From Caryophanales bacterium (GTDB lineage: Bacteria > Bacillota > Bacilli > Exiguobacteriales > Exiguobacteriaceae), in contig CABJAC010000001.1 of assembly GCA_902363455.1 (NCBI GenBank), positions 248,001 to 312,000 of the forward strand: a stretch of DNA of 64,000 bases, written 5' to 3'. Of the stretch, positions 7,976 to 15,312 are shown piece after piece (position 1 is the first letter of the stretch; the number at the start of each line of letters is the position of its first letter). The position numbers and the translations under genes were made by a program. The notes under the pieces were generated by a model that saw only the letters and a program-made list of their open reading frames with translations, was not told where the DNA came from and ran no database searches.

Positions 7976-9057
7976 CACGCGGGAAGCTGAAGCTGTATAT
8001 CGGCTCAGCTCCTGGTGTCGGAAAGACGTATAAGATGCTCGCCGACGCCCGAATGCTCGTTGAGGAAGGACGGGACGTCGTTCTCGGACTGATTGAAACC
8101 CACGGGCGGCGCGATACGGCGGAAATGATTGGAACGATGGAGCAAGTGCCTTTACTGAAAGTATTGTACAAGGACAAAGTGTTTCTGGAAGTGAACGTCG
8201 AGGCGATCATCGCCCGGCAACCGGATATCGTTCTGATTGACGAATTGGCGCATACGAATGCGCCGGGATCCGTCCGTAAAAAACGTTATCAAGATGTCTC
8301 AGCGCTGCTTGACGCCGGCATCAATGTCTACTCAGCCGTCAATATCCAGCATTTCGAGAGTCTGTTGTTTAAAGTCAAGGAAGTGACGGGGGTCGAGGTC
8401 CGGGAACGGATTCCGGACCCGTTCCTCGGTGAAGCGGACGAAATTTTACTGGTCGATGTCACACCGCAGACGTTGCGTGAACGGCTCGAGCAAGGGAAAA
8501 TCTATAAAAAGGAAAAAATTGAACAAAGCTTAAACTCGTTTTTCTCCTTGCAAAATTTGGCGAGTCTGCGTGAACTGTCGCTCCGGCAGGTCGCCGACGA
8601 GGTCGACGACCAAGTCTATCAGACACGATTGTTGATTGAAAAAGATCCAAAACTGTTGCAAGAACGGATTCTTGTTTGTGTTCAACTGAATGAGAATGCC
8701 CGGAAGTTAATTTACCGGGGGTTTCGGATGGCGAGCCGGCTGAAGGCGGACCTCTATATCCTGACGATTTTACCCGGGCCGGAAAACAAACTTTCCGCCA
8801 ATCAAAAAGAAGTCCTCGCCATGTTGCGCGAGAGCGGTTCGTTATTTGATGCTGGAGTTCTGATCCGGATCCAAGGAGAGCGTTCCATCGCTGCGACCAT
8901 CACGGCAGCTGCGAAGCACCACCGCATCACCCAAATCGTACTCGGTCAATCCGCACGGACCCGTTGGCAGGAAATCCGGCGCGGCTCGATCGTCAATCAG
9001 ATCATGCGTCAAAATCGGGGTATCGATCTGCAAATCGTCGCTGACGATCAAGTCTGA
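7972..9057 (+). CDS. kdpD: Truncated KdpD: sensor KdpD domain plus Usp domain, no histidine kinase
   Basis: 361 aa, against about 900 for a full sensor kinase. Residues 1-210 are the KdpD domain, with Walker A GSAPGVGKT (11-19) and Walker B-like DIVLIDELAHTN (85-96). Residues 231-361 are a universal-stress-protein fold (ILVCVQLNENARKLIYRG). The membrane segments, GAF region, H-box and ATPase domain of full-length KdpD are absent. The gene ends in a proper stop before a strong terminator, so this is a natural short form, not a frameshift. Short KdpD proteins are known in some cyanobacteria and Gram-positives. No kdpE is in the window. The SxS...FTAxY signature tied to c-di-AMP binding in Staphylococcus KdpD is not evident (QLN and LYILT lie in its place). 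The role as a regulator or stabiliser of the pump is inference. Confidence 0.92.
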   Translation: MTRGKLKLYIGSAPGVGKTYKMLADARMLVEEGRDVVLGLIETHGRRDTAEMIGTMEQVPLLKVLYKDKVFLEVNVEAIIARQPDIVLIDELAHTNAPGSVRKKRYQDVSALLDAGINVYSAVNIQHFESLLFKVKEVTGVEVRERIPDPFLGEADEILLVDVTPQTLRERLEQGKIYKKEKIEQSLNSFFSLQNLASLRELSLRQVADEVDDQVYQTRLLIEKDPKLLQERILVCVQLNENARKLIYRGFRMASRLKADLYILTILPGPENKLSANQKEVLAMLRESGSLFDAGVLIRIQGERSIAATITAAAKHHRITQIVLGQSARTRWQEIRRGSIVNQIMRQNRGIDLQIVADDQV

Positions 9058-9100
9058 CAGGATGTCTCTTCCGCGTAAATGCAGGAGATGTCTTCCGTCA

Positions 9101-9148
9101 AAAAAACGAGTGCTTCCTCTCGATCAGGAGAAGGAGCACTCGTTTTTT
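9101..9148. terminator. Bidirectional terminator between kdp operon and autolysin gene
   Basis: AAAAAACGAGTGCTTCCT pairs with AGG.AGCACTCGTTTTTT, with A and T tracts on both flanks, so it can end transcription from kdpD (rightward) and from the convergent autolysin gene (leftward). Confidence 0.88.
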
Positions 9149-9171
9149 GTGTGTTCTGACCATCCAATCAT

Positions 9172-12100
9172 TCAGCGAACGAAAACAGGAATATCAAAAA
9201 CAGCGGTATAACTGTCCATTTGCTGATACAGATCGTATATGCGTGTCGTTTGTTTAGAAGCCCAGCCCATGTCTGTCGCGTATTGATGACGCCCTGGATT
9301 CATTGGATTCCAACGCATTTTATACAGCGTATTTTGATTGTAGGTATGGTGGATATACTGTGTTCCGATAAATTCTGCTCCACCCATGATGGCAGCTTCC
9401 GGTGTAAACCATCCTTTTTCATAGGCCGTTCGGGCTCCGCCATTGATTGGATCGGAATCGATTGCTCCAATCCCATACATGTTGTAGACCATCCGTCCGT
9501 TCCAGATGACACCGTTCGCCAGTTTCGAGGTTCCGTTTCCGGTCTCGAGTAAGGCGTGGGAAATCAAGTATACTTCATTGACCGAGTAGTTTTTTCCGGC
9601 ATCAATGAAGGCCTGCCCACAACTTCCCGTTGTACATTTTCCGAAAATTCCTTTTGTACTGATGAGTTTATCGAGCGTCTCAGGTGTAGCGCCTGTCGTT
9701 TTCGAGAGATCCAAAAATTGATAGAACGCTTTAGAAGACCGACTTACGGTAGACGGATCAGAAGCATTTCTGACATCGGACTCGAGTGCATTCAACCAAC
9801 CGATCGTCGAGTAACTGGTTGCTGAATAATGAACACGTGGATACGTCGTATAAAATCCGTTAATGTTCTGATAGACCTTGATCAACGTGTTCGGTTTAAA
9901 CTGACCATAAATGTGACTGGATGTCGTAGCACCCGATCGAATATTTAACGGTGTGGAAGAAGTAACGGTTGCGAGTGTTCCGTTGATCGGATCGATACTG
10001 CTACCGAACCGGAGATAACTATCACTCACATACATTGGTTTAGTTGCATACAAATCTGTTTGTGGCGACGGATTCAAACGCATTTGTGCTGCGATGAAAT
10101 CATCAAATGTATACGGGGTCGAGATGGAATTGTATACATTCAGTTTAGAAGATGTCGTCACGAAGGAAGCGCTATACAAATAACCGGATGTTCCCTCATA
10201 GCTTGTTTGATACCAAAGACCGATCTGTCCTTTCACGGACAGAACCGTGTTGGCCGGAATTCGTTTCAAGACAGCATAACCATCGCCTACATAAGAGCGG
10301 AGATAAGCGTCTGAAGAAGATCGGACGAACAGGGAATCTTTAGAACGGTAGGGAATGGATGTCAGGTTTTTTGTTAGTTTGATATAACCGGATTTTCCGT
10401 CAATCGTGACTTTATGCCACTGTTCGTTGGAAGAAGTCGTGATGAGTGAAGTCGTGTAATACACATTACCTGCGTTCAGTGTAGAAACCGTTTGGGCAGT
10501 TTCTGCCGGTTGGCTTTTAATTCCTGTTTTTTCGCCCAAGATAAAACGGCTGCCTGGAATTTTTTTAGTTTCTTGATATTCTTTCACAGAAGATGAGGCC
10601 ACATAGCCGACTTTTCCGTTTTGGGAAACACGGAACCACTCTCCGATTTGACCTGAAATCGAAAGAACAGTTCCTTTTTCAAAAGGCGCCAACGCCTTGT
10701 ACGAAGGACCGGCATAAGAACGGAGTGATGTAGGATCGGTCGTTATGTATCGTGTAAGCGGTAAGCTTTGATACGATGTCGAGCGGATTGAACCGACACG
10801 GACATAACCTGTGATGCCGTCCTTTGTCACACGGTGCCACTTTTCTGATTTTTCATTTGTCACGAGCTGTGTCGTGTAATAAATGTCTCCACCCTTAAAG
10901 GAAGCGACAGTTGCCGCACGTGCAGTGGGCTGCACTTTAATATCAGCTGATGCCGATAAAAGATAACGGGAACCGTTGATGGATTGTTTTGTGATGAACG
11001 GTTCGATCGCATCTGCAAGCACATAACCTGTTTTTCCGTCATACGTCATACGATACCAAGAGCCGATTTGACCCGTCACGCGCGAAGATGTGTTGGCAGG
11101 AATGGATTTGACGGTTGCATAGTCCTGTCCAGCATAAGAACGTAAAGCGGTTTTTGTCCGAATTTTGACGGCATAGCTGTCTGATACATAAGATACCGGT
11201 TGACCTTGATTGATGCGCACATATCCGGTCACAGTATCTTTTTTAATTTTGTGCCATTTGACTCCGAGTGAATCTGTATACAATTCTGTTGTATAGTAGA
11301 CGTTGTCTTTTTTTAACGTACCGATGGTTTTCGCAGTTTCGGAAGGACTGTTTTTAACGTCGGCTGTTTGCGTCAGTAAAATACGTGTAGAAGCGATAGC
11401 GCTTTTACTTGTGTATAACGTTAAGGTCGAGCTTGAAACAAAACCGACTCGATTGTTGTAAGTCACACGGTAGTAATTTCCAAGTTTTAAAGTGGACGTC
11501 AAAATCGTGTTGTTCGGAATGCGCAGCATGCCTTTTTTAGTCGAGAGTGTCGTATCATACATCGTCGTTGCCTTCGTTTTGAACGTAGTTTTCGGGATGG
11601 TTACACCCGTCAATGTCTGTTTTGAAGACGTGGCAAAAGCTGTTTTGTGCATGTATCCTGATTTGCCCGCATACGAGATGTTATACCAATCACCGATTCG
11701 TCCCGTAGTAGAAAGCGTCGTTCCGGTCGGAATAACAAGCTGGCGCGGGTATGCTGTTCCGGCATATTGACGCAGGATAAAGCTGTCTGTTGTTTTCAGT
11801 GTCGTTTTGGACAGCTTCGTGTAAGAGACGGATTTTGTGTTCAGAAAACGGGCATACGCTGTTTTTCCGTCATAGTTGACACGATACCAGACTTCTCCAA
11901 TGGAGTTCGTAATTTTTTGCGAACTGTAATACACATCCTGTGCATTGAGTGTCGCGATCACGGAAGATTTTGATGAAGCGGATTGATGTAACGCTGTTTT
12001 CTGTGAAACGAGAAAACGTTGTCCTGTAATCGTTTGTTTCTTGTCGTATGCGACTAATTTTTTGGACGCGACATATCCCGTTTTTCCGTTATATGAGACT

Positions 12101-12336
12101 TTTTTGAAAGAAGACGACTCATATGTGGATGAAACGATAGTTCCGGTCTTGATCGTCAACAAGCGTTTCCGTGAAGATGTCGTTTTATCATACAGATCAG
12201 CATCAGCAGATAAACGGTAGGTCGTTGCTTTTGTCGTTGCAGCACTGGACGAAGGGCTATAAGAAATAAATAGACCGAGGACCAAGCAGAAACTGACCAG
12301 CATCTTCAAGGTTTTCGTGAATAGTGTCGTGTTCAA
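9172..12336 (-). CDS. Secreted SH3-repeat autolysin with C-terminal glucosaminidase domain
   Basis: 1054 aa, TTG start at 12336, 9 nt after AGGAGG. Signal peptide about 1-33 (MLVSFCLVLGLFISYSPSSSAA). Residues about 35-770 are tandem SH3-like cell-wall-binding units in two alternating flavours, four copies each: one ending 'LRSYAG..Y..L..IP..T....GQIG.WY...Y.GK.GY', the other '..P...A.TV..L....VYYT......S..WH.V..DG..GYVR'. A further SH3 unit lies near 810-870. The last about 180 residues are a glucosaminidase (LytD/Atl type, Pfam 01832): HALLETGNGTSKLANG carries the catalytic Glu, with YNMYGIGA and TPEAAIMGGAEFIG. It would cut the glycan strand of peptidoglycan during growth or cell separation. 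Single gene; exported to the cell wall. Family assignment is firm, the exact role open. Confidence 0.9.
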   Translation of the reverse strand: MNTTLFTKTLKMLVSFCLVLGLFISYSPSSSAATTKATTYRLSADADLYDKTTSSRKRLLTIKTGTIVSSTYESSSFKKVSYNGKTGYVASKKLVAYDKKQTITGQRFLVSQKTALHQSASSKSSVIATLNAQDVYYSSQKITNSIGEVWYRVNYDGKTAYARFLNTKSVSYTKLSKTTLKTTDSFILRQYAGTAYPRQLVIPTGTTLSTTGRIGDWYNISYAGKSGYMHKTAFATSSKQTLTGVTIPKTTFKTKATTMYDTTLSTKKGMLRIPNNTILTSTLKLGNYYRVTYNNRVGFVSSSTLTLYTSKSAIASTRILLTQTADVKNSPSETAKTIGTLKKDNVYYTTELYTDSLGVKWHKIKKDTVTGYVRINQGQPVSYVSDSYAVKIRTKTALRSYAGQDYATVKSIPANTSSRVTGQIGSWYRMTYDGKTGYVLADAIEPFITKQSINGSRYLLSASADIKVQPTARAATVASFKGGDIYYTTQLVTNEKSEKWHRVTKDGITGYVRVGSIRSTSYQSLPLTRYITTDPTSLRSYAGPSYKALAPFEKGTVLSISGQIGEWFRVSQNGKVGYVASSSVKEYQETKKIPGSRFILGEKTGIKSQPAETAQTVSTLNAGNVYYTTSLITTSSNEQWHKVTIDGKSGYIKLTKNLTSIPYRSKDSLFVRSSSDAYLRSYVGDGYAVLKRIPANTVLSVKGQIGLWYQTSYEGTSGYLYSASFVTTSSKLNVYNSISTPYTFDDFIAAQMRLNPSPQTDLYATKPMYVSDSYLRFGSSIDPINGTLATVTSSTPLNIRSGATTSSHIYGQFKPNTLIKVYQNINGFYTTYPRVHYSATSYSTIGWLNALESDVRNASDPSTVSRSSKAFYQFLDLSKTTGATPETLDKLISTKGIFGKCTTGSCGQAFIDAGKNYSVNEVYLISHALLETGNGTSKLANGVIWNGRMVYNMYGIGAIDSDPINGGARTAYEKGWFTPEAAIMGGAEFIGTQYIHHTYNQNTLYKMRWNPMNPGRHQYATDMGWASKQTTRIYDLYQQMDSYTAVFDIPVFVR

Positions 12337-12489
12337 AGATCATATCCTCCTAGTTGGAATTCGTCCGAAGACGTATCGGGCTCTAGGATGTCGATTCTAA
12401 GGTGTGAAAGTAAATTGCCTACCCTTACTATCGACAATAAAATATTTATCTACAGTATATTTAGAGTTTTTTCAAAAAAAGGGGTTTTG

Positions 12490-12528
12490 TTTTTTAAAAA
12501 ACCCTTCTACTTTAGAAAATAGAAGGGG
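12490..12528 (-). terminator. Terminator of the yyaL gene
   Basis: Read leftwards, CCCTTCTA pairs with TAGAAGGG around a 10-nt loop, followed by TTTTTT. It lies just after the yyaL stop. The remaining gap to the autolysin start (12337-12489) is AT-rich and holds the autolysin ribosome site and presumably its promoter. Confidence 0.85.
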
Positions 12529-12534
12529 AAGGAA

Positions 12535-14568
12535 TTAGATATGAAGGGTGCGAAGAAGTAATTCGAGATTCGTTGTCGGTCGGTCACATTGAAAATCATG
12601 ACAAAGATAAGCGGTCGGTACCCCGTCCATCTGTTCGTAATCGGTCAAAAAAGGAGCGATTGGAAGAAGATCCGCCTTCGGACCAACGAGGAGTGACAAT
12701 TCCGGTAGACGTTGTTTCAGAATGGATGATACGTAAGGTGCAACCGATTCGAGCGTATCGGTTAGAAGAATCAACTCTTTTGGCTGCATCAACGTCCGGA
12801 CATACGCACTTACTAAACTGGCGAACCCCGTTGGTTGTGTTTTTACTTCTGCCGCAATCGATGAAAAGATTTGTTGTGCCCATTCGCGGTAACTTGTCCG
12901 ACCGGTCAATTGAGACAGGCGGAGCAGATTCGAGACGGCTGTACTGTTTCCGGCTGGCGTGACACCGTCATAAAGGTCTTTCGGCCGGATCAGTAAGGGT
13001 TCGCCTTGTACGGATGTAAAGAAGAAACTGCCGGCCGGATCTCCGAAATCTTGAATCATCCGTTCTGTCAGACGCATGGCAGTCTGGAGATAGGTCCCTT
13101 TTTGTGTCGTCCGATGTAACTCCAGGCAGGCTTCTGCCAAAAAGCTGTATTCATCAAGAAATCCGTTCCCTTGGACATGTCCCTCGCGGTAGCGGACGTT
13201 GACCGTATCCCCATCCATGAGGTGTGTCTCAACGAATGTCAGAGCACGTTCAGCAACATGTGTGTAGTGTGGGTCGGCAAAAGCACGTCCGGCCTTGGCA
13301 AAAGCTGAAATCATCAAGGCATTCCAAGAGGTCAATACCTTATCATCCCGAAACGGTCGGATTCGCTCGTTACGGATCCGGAGTAACGCCTGTCGCTCCT
13401 GTTCGAGCTGTGTCACGACGTCACGGACCGGCATCTTCTGTTCATCGGCAAAGGTTTGCAGGGACTGATCCGTCCGCCGAAAGATATTTCGTCCCTCAAA
13501 ATTACCGGCAGGAGTGACTTGATAATAGAGGGGAAACAATGCGGATTTACCAAGCTGATCGATGAGTTCTTCATAAGTGAAGGTATAGAACCATCCTTCA
13601 CGCCCCTCACTGTCGGCATCTTCCGCCGAGTAGAAAGCTCCGTCCGGCGATAACATGTCCCGTTCGATGTATGACAATACTTCTTCCGCATACTGTTTAA
13701 ACCGTTCCCTTCCCGACACTTGAAACGTTTCGATACAAACTGTTGCGAACAGTGCATTGTCATATAACATCTTTTCAAAATGCGGTGTTTTCCAACCGGC
13801 GTCGACGGTATAACGGTAAAGACCAAAGCCGATTTGATCGGTGATTCCACCGTCCCGCATTGCGGTCAACGTCCGCATGACCATCTGTAAAGCCGTCTCG
13901 TCTTCTGCATAACGATAGTAATCGAGCAAGAAAATCAACAGGGAGGGGGAAGGGAACTTCGGTGCTTCACCAAATCCGCCGTGTTGAACATCAAATTGCC
14001 GCATCGCTTGATCAAAAGTATCGTGAACGAGCGCATCATCAAATGGACTAACGGTATCATTTTGAAGAATATCGGTCAGCGCATGATTGATTTCAGTTCC
14101 GACACGTTTGATTTTTTCAGGATCCGTCCGGTAATGCTCACTGAGTTGCAACACGACCTGCCGGAAGCTGGGACGATTGAATTGCGGTGTTTTCGGAAAA
14201 TAAGTCCCGATGTAAAACGGGGTTTGATCAGGAGACATAAAGACACTGAGCGGCCAGCCTCCTTGACCGTTCATCAGTTGGGCCGCCGTCATATAAATCT
14301 GGTCGATGTCCGGGCGTTCTTCCCGGTCGACTTTGATCGCGATGAAACGATCGTTCAGCAGACGGGCGGTATCTTCATCCTCAAAGCTTTCGTGCGCCAA
14401 GACGTGGCACCAATGACACGTCGAGTAGCCGATTGACAGGAAAATCGGTTTATTGGTCGCCCGGGCCATCGCGAACGCTTCTTCTCCCCACGGATACCAA
14501 TCCACAGGATTTTCGGCATGTTGCAATAAATAAGGACTCTTTTCGTGGATCAATCGATTCGTAGCCAT
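12535..14568 (-). CDS. yyaL: YyaL family protein: thioredoxin-like domain fused to a glycosidase-like toroid
   Basis: 677 aa, the normal family length (DUF255, relatives of mammalian SPATA20). Residues about 1-165 are thioredoxin-like: [21 protein letters not shown], then [14 protein letters not shown] with a CxxC pair at about 50-53, [12 protein letters not shown] and FYIGTYFP. The rest is an alpha/alpha toroid resembling N-acylglucosamine 2-epimerases and glycosidases ([32 protein letters not shown]). The biochemical role of the family is not established. Cytoplasmic, monocistronic, with its own terminator. The gene lies beside, and diverges from, the structured-RNA region to its right. Family identification is firm. 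Confidence 0.93.
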   Translation of the reverse strand: MATNRLIHEKSPYLLQHAENPVDWYPWGEEAFAMARATNKPIFLSIGYSTCHWCHVLAHESFEDEDTARLLNDRFIAIKVDREERPDIDQIYMTAAQLMNGQGGWPLSVFMSPDQTPFYIGTYFPKTPQFNRPSFRQVVLQLSEHYRTDPEKIKRVGTEINHALTDILQNDTVSPFDDALVHDTFDQAMRQFDVQHGGFGEAPKFPSPSLLIFLLDYYRYAEDETALQMVMRTLTAMRDGGITDQIGFGLYRYTVDAGWKTPHFEKMLYDNALFATVCIETFQVSGRERFKQYAEEVLSYIERDMLSPDGAFYSAEDADSEGREGWFYTFTYEELIDQLGKSALFPLYYQVTPAGNFEGRNIFRRTDQSLQTFADEQKMPVRDVVTQLEQERQALLRIRNERIRPFRDDKVLTSWNALMISAFAKAGRAFADPHYTHVAERALTFVETHLMDGDTVNVRYREGHVQGNGFLDEYSFLAEACLELHRTTQKGTYLQTAMRLTERMIQDFGDPAGSFFFTSVQGEPLLIRPKDLYDGVTPAGNSTAVSNLLRLSQLTGRTSYREWAQQIFSSIAAEVKTQPTGFASLVSAYVRTLMQPKELILLTDTLESVAPYVSSILKQRLPELSLLVGPKADLLPIAPFLTDYEQMDGVPTAYLCHDFQCDRPTTNLELLLRTLHI

Positions 14569-14679
14569 CTCTTTTGACCTCGTTTCTTCTATAGTAATGT
14601 CATCTCTCTAAAGATACCGATTTTGAAAGGGTGAATCAACGGTTCGTTCAGTCCTTTAAAATAGGACGATGAAAAAAGA

Positions 14680-14709
14680 TTGACTTTATAAAATAAATTG
14701 TGTTATATT
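14680..14709 (+). promoter_or_regulatory. Strong SigA-type promoter of an orphan RNA or long leader
   Basis: TTGACT (14680-14685), an 18-nt spacer and TATATT (14704-14709) in an AT-rich setting. No gene begins within 600 bp downstream; the transcript would enter the structured region that follows. Confidence 0.6.
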
Positions 14710-14715
14710 AAATTT

Positions 14716-15119
14716 TGTCATGAATCGGGGATGATCACTCATGTGAGAATCTTTCACTTAAATACACAATTTAATAATCAGGTCAGGATTTTTAGACCTT
14801 ACTGACAAATGAGTCAGACATAAGTCATCGCTTTTATTTTGTCCTTCTTCTGTTTATCTAGAAGAAGTTGACCCAGCAAGATAAACCTTCCATTCGATAC
14901 TTTTCAGCTCATTCCGAGCGAAATTCTAAAAATCCCAGTAAATACGCAACCCAACGCGTAACTTGATTCTTGCTAAAACGCTTGATTCAGCTGGCGCGGC
15001 CAAGGAGCCGTAACAACGAAAGAGAGGTAGGGCTTTCGTCGTTTCAGGTGTTTTGATCACCTGTATCCTCGATTCTCATGACACCTAAAAAACAGACACG
15101 CTGAAAAGGCGTTTTTTTT
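14716..15119 (+). ncRNA. Candidate structured non-coding RNA or leader, class unknown
   Basis: About 400 nt between the promoter at 14680-14709 and a T8 tract at 15112. No credible gene lies in it on either strand. Many local stems are visible in the same orientation: CTGAC/GTCAG near 14802-14818, CTTCTTCT/AGAAGAAG (14844-14851 with 14860-14867), GCTC/GAGC near 14907-14919, CGGC/GCCG (14997-15000 with 15007-15010), ACGAAAG/CTTTCGT (15016-15022 with 15033-15039), and CAGGTG/CACCTG (15045-15050 with 15058-15063). Unpaired conserved-looking stretches (AGAGAGGTAGGG) sit in the loops. I could not match it to a riboswitch, T-box, 6S, tmRNA or RNase P signature. It may be a stand-alone RNA or a long leader of the downstream nuclease gene. 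The pairing is seen; the function is unknown. Confidence 0.5.
15098..15119 (+). terminator. Terminator of the candidate RNA
   Basis: ACGCT pairs with AGGCGT (one bulge) around a GAAA-like loop, followed by TTTTTTTT. Short but with a strong T tract. Confidence 0.55.
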
Positions 15120-15188
15120 ATGCTCTTTTTTAAGAGATTGTCTGTCTTTGATGTTTTTTTTGTAACGCAAAGACGAATGATTATTTTT

Positions 15189-15202
15189 TGTAAGCGTTAA
15201 CA
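15189..15202 (+). promoter_or_regulatory. cre-like site (CcpA operator) upstream of the nuclease gene
   Basis: TGTAAGCGTTAACA is a full match to the catabolite-responsive consensus TGWAANCGNTNWCA. It lies about 110 nt before the nuclease ATG and upstream of its probable promoter, so carbon-source control of the nuclease is plausible. Confidence 0.6.
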
Positions 15203-15233
15203 ATTAATTCTTTTACGAATATTAAGGTCTTTT

Positions 15234-15263
15234 TTTACACGAAATATACACTATCCGTAAATA
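15234..15263 (+). promoter_or_regulatory. Possible promoter of the extracellular nuclease gene
   Basis: TTTACA (15234-15239), 18 nt, TAAATA (15258-15263). A second -10-like TAATAT follows near 15273. Weak, and chosen mainly by position. Confidence 0.35.
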
Positions 15264-15312
15264 TATCTGATAATATGAAGAAGTGTCAGAAAATTCATAG
15301 GGGGTCAACATC

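Noticed and set aside
7972..9057. KdpD as a frameshifted or interrupted gene
   Set aside because: The frame is intact, ends in a normal stop and is followed by a terminator; no remnant of a kinase domain follows.
13981..14436. 151-codon frame opposite yyaL
   Set aside because: Antisense shadow of a well-defined gene; no family features.
14716..15119. T-box, tmRNA, 6S or RNase P identity for the structured region
   Set aside because: None of the expected conserved blocks (AGGGTGGNACCGCG, GGAUUCGACAGG, GAGGAAAGUCC) was seen.
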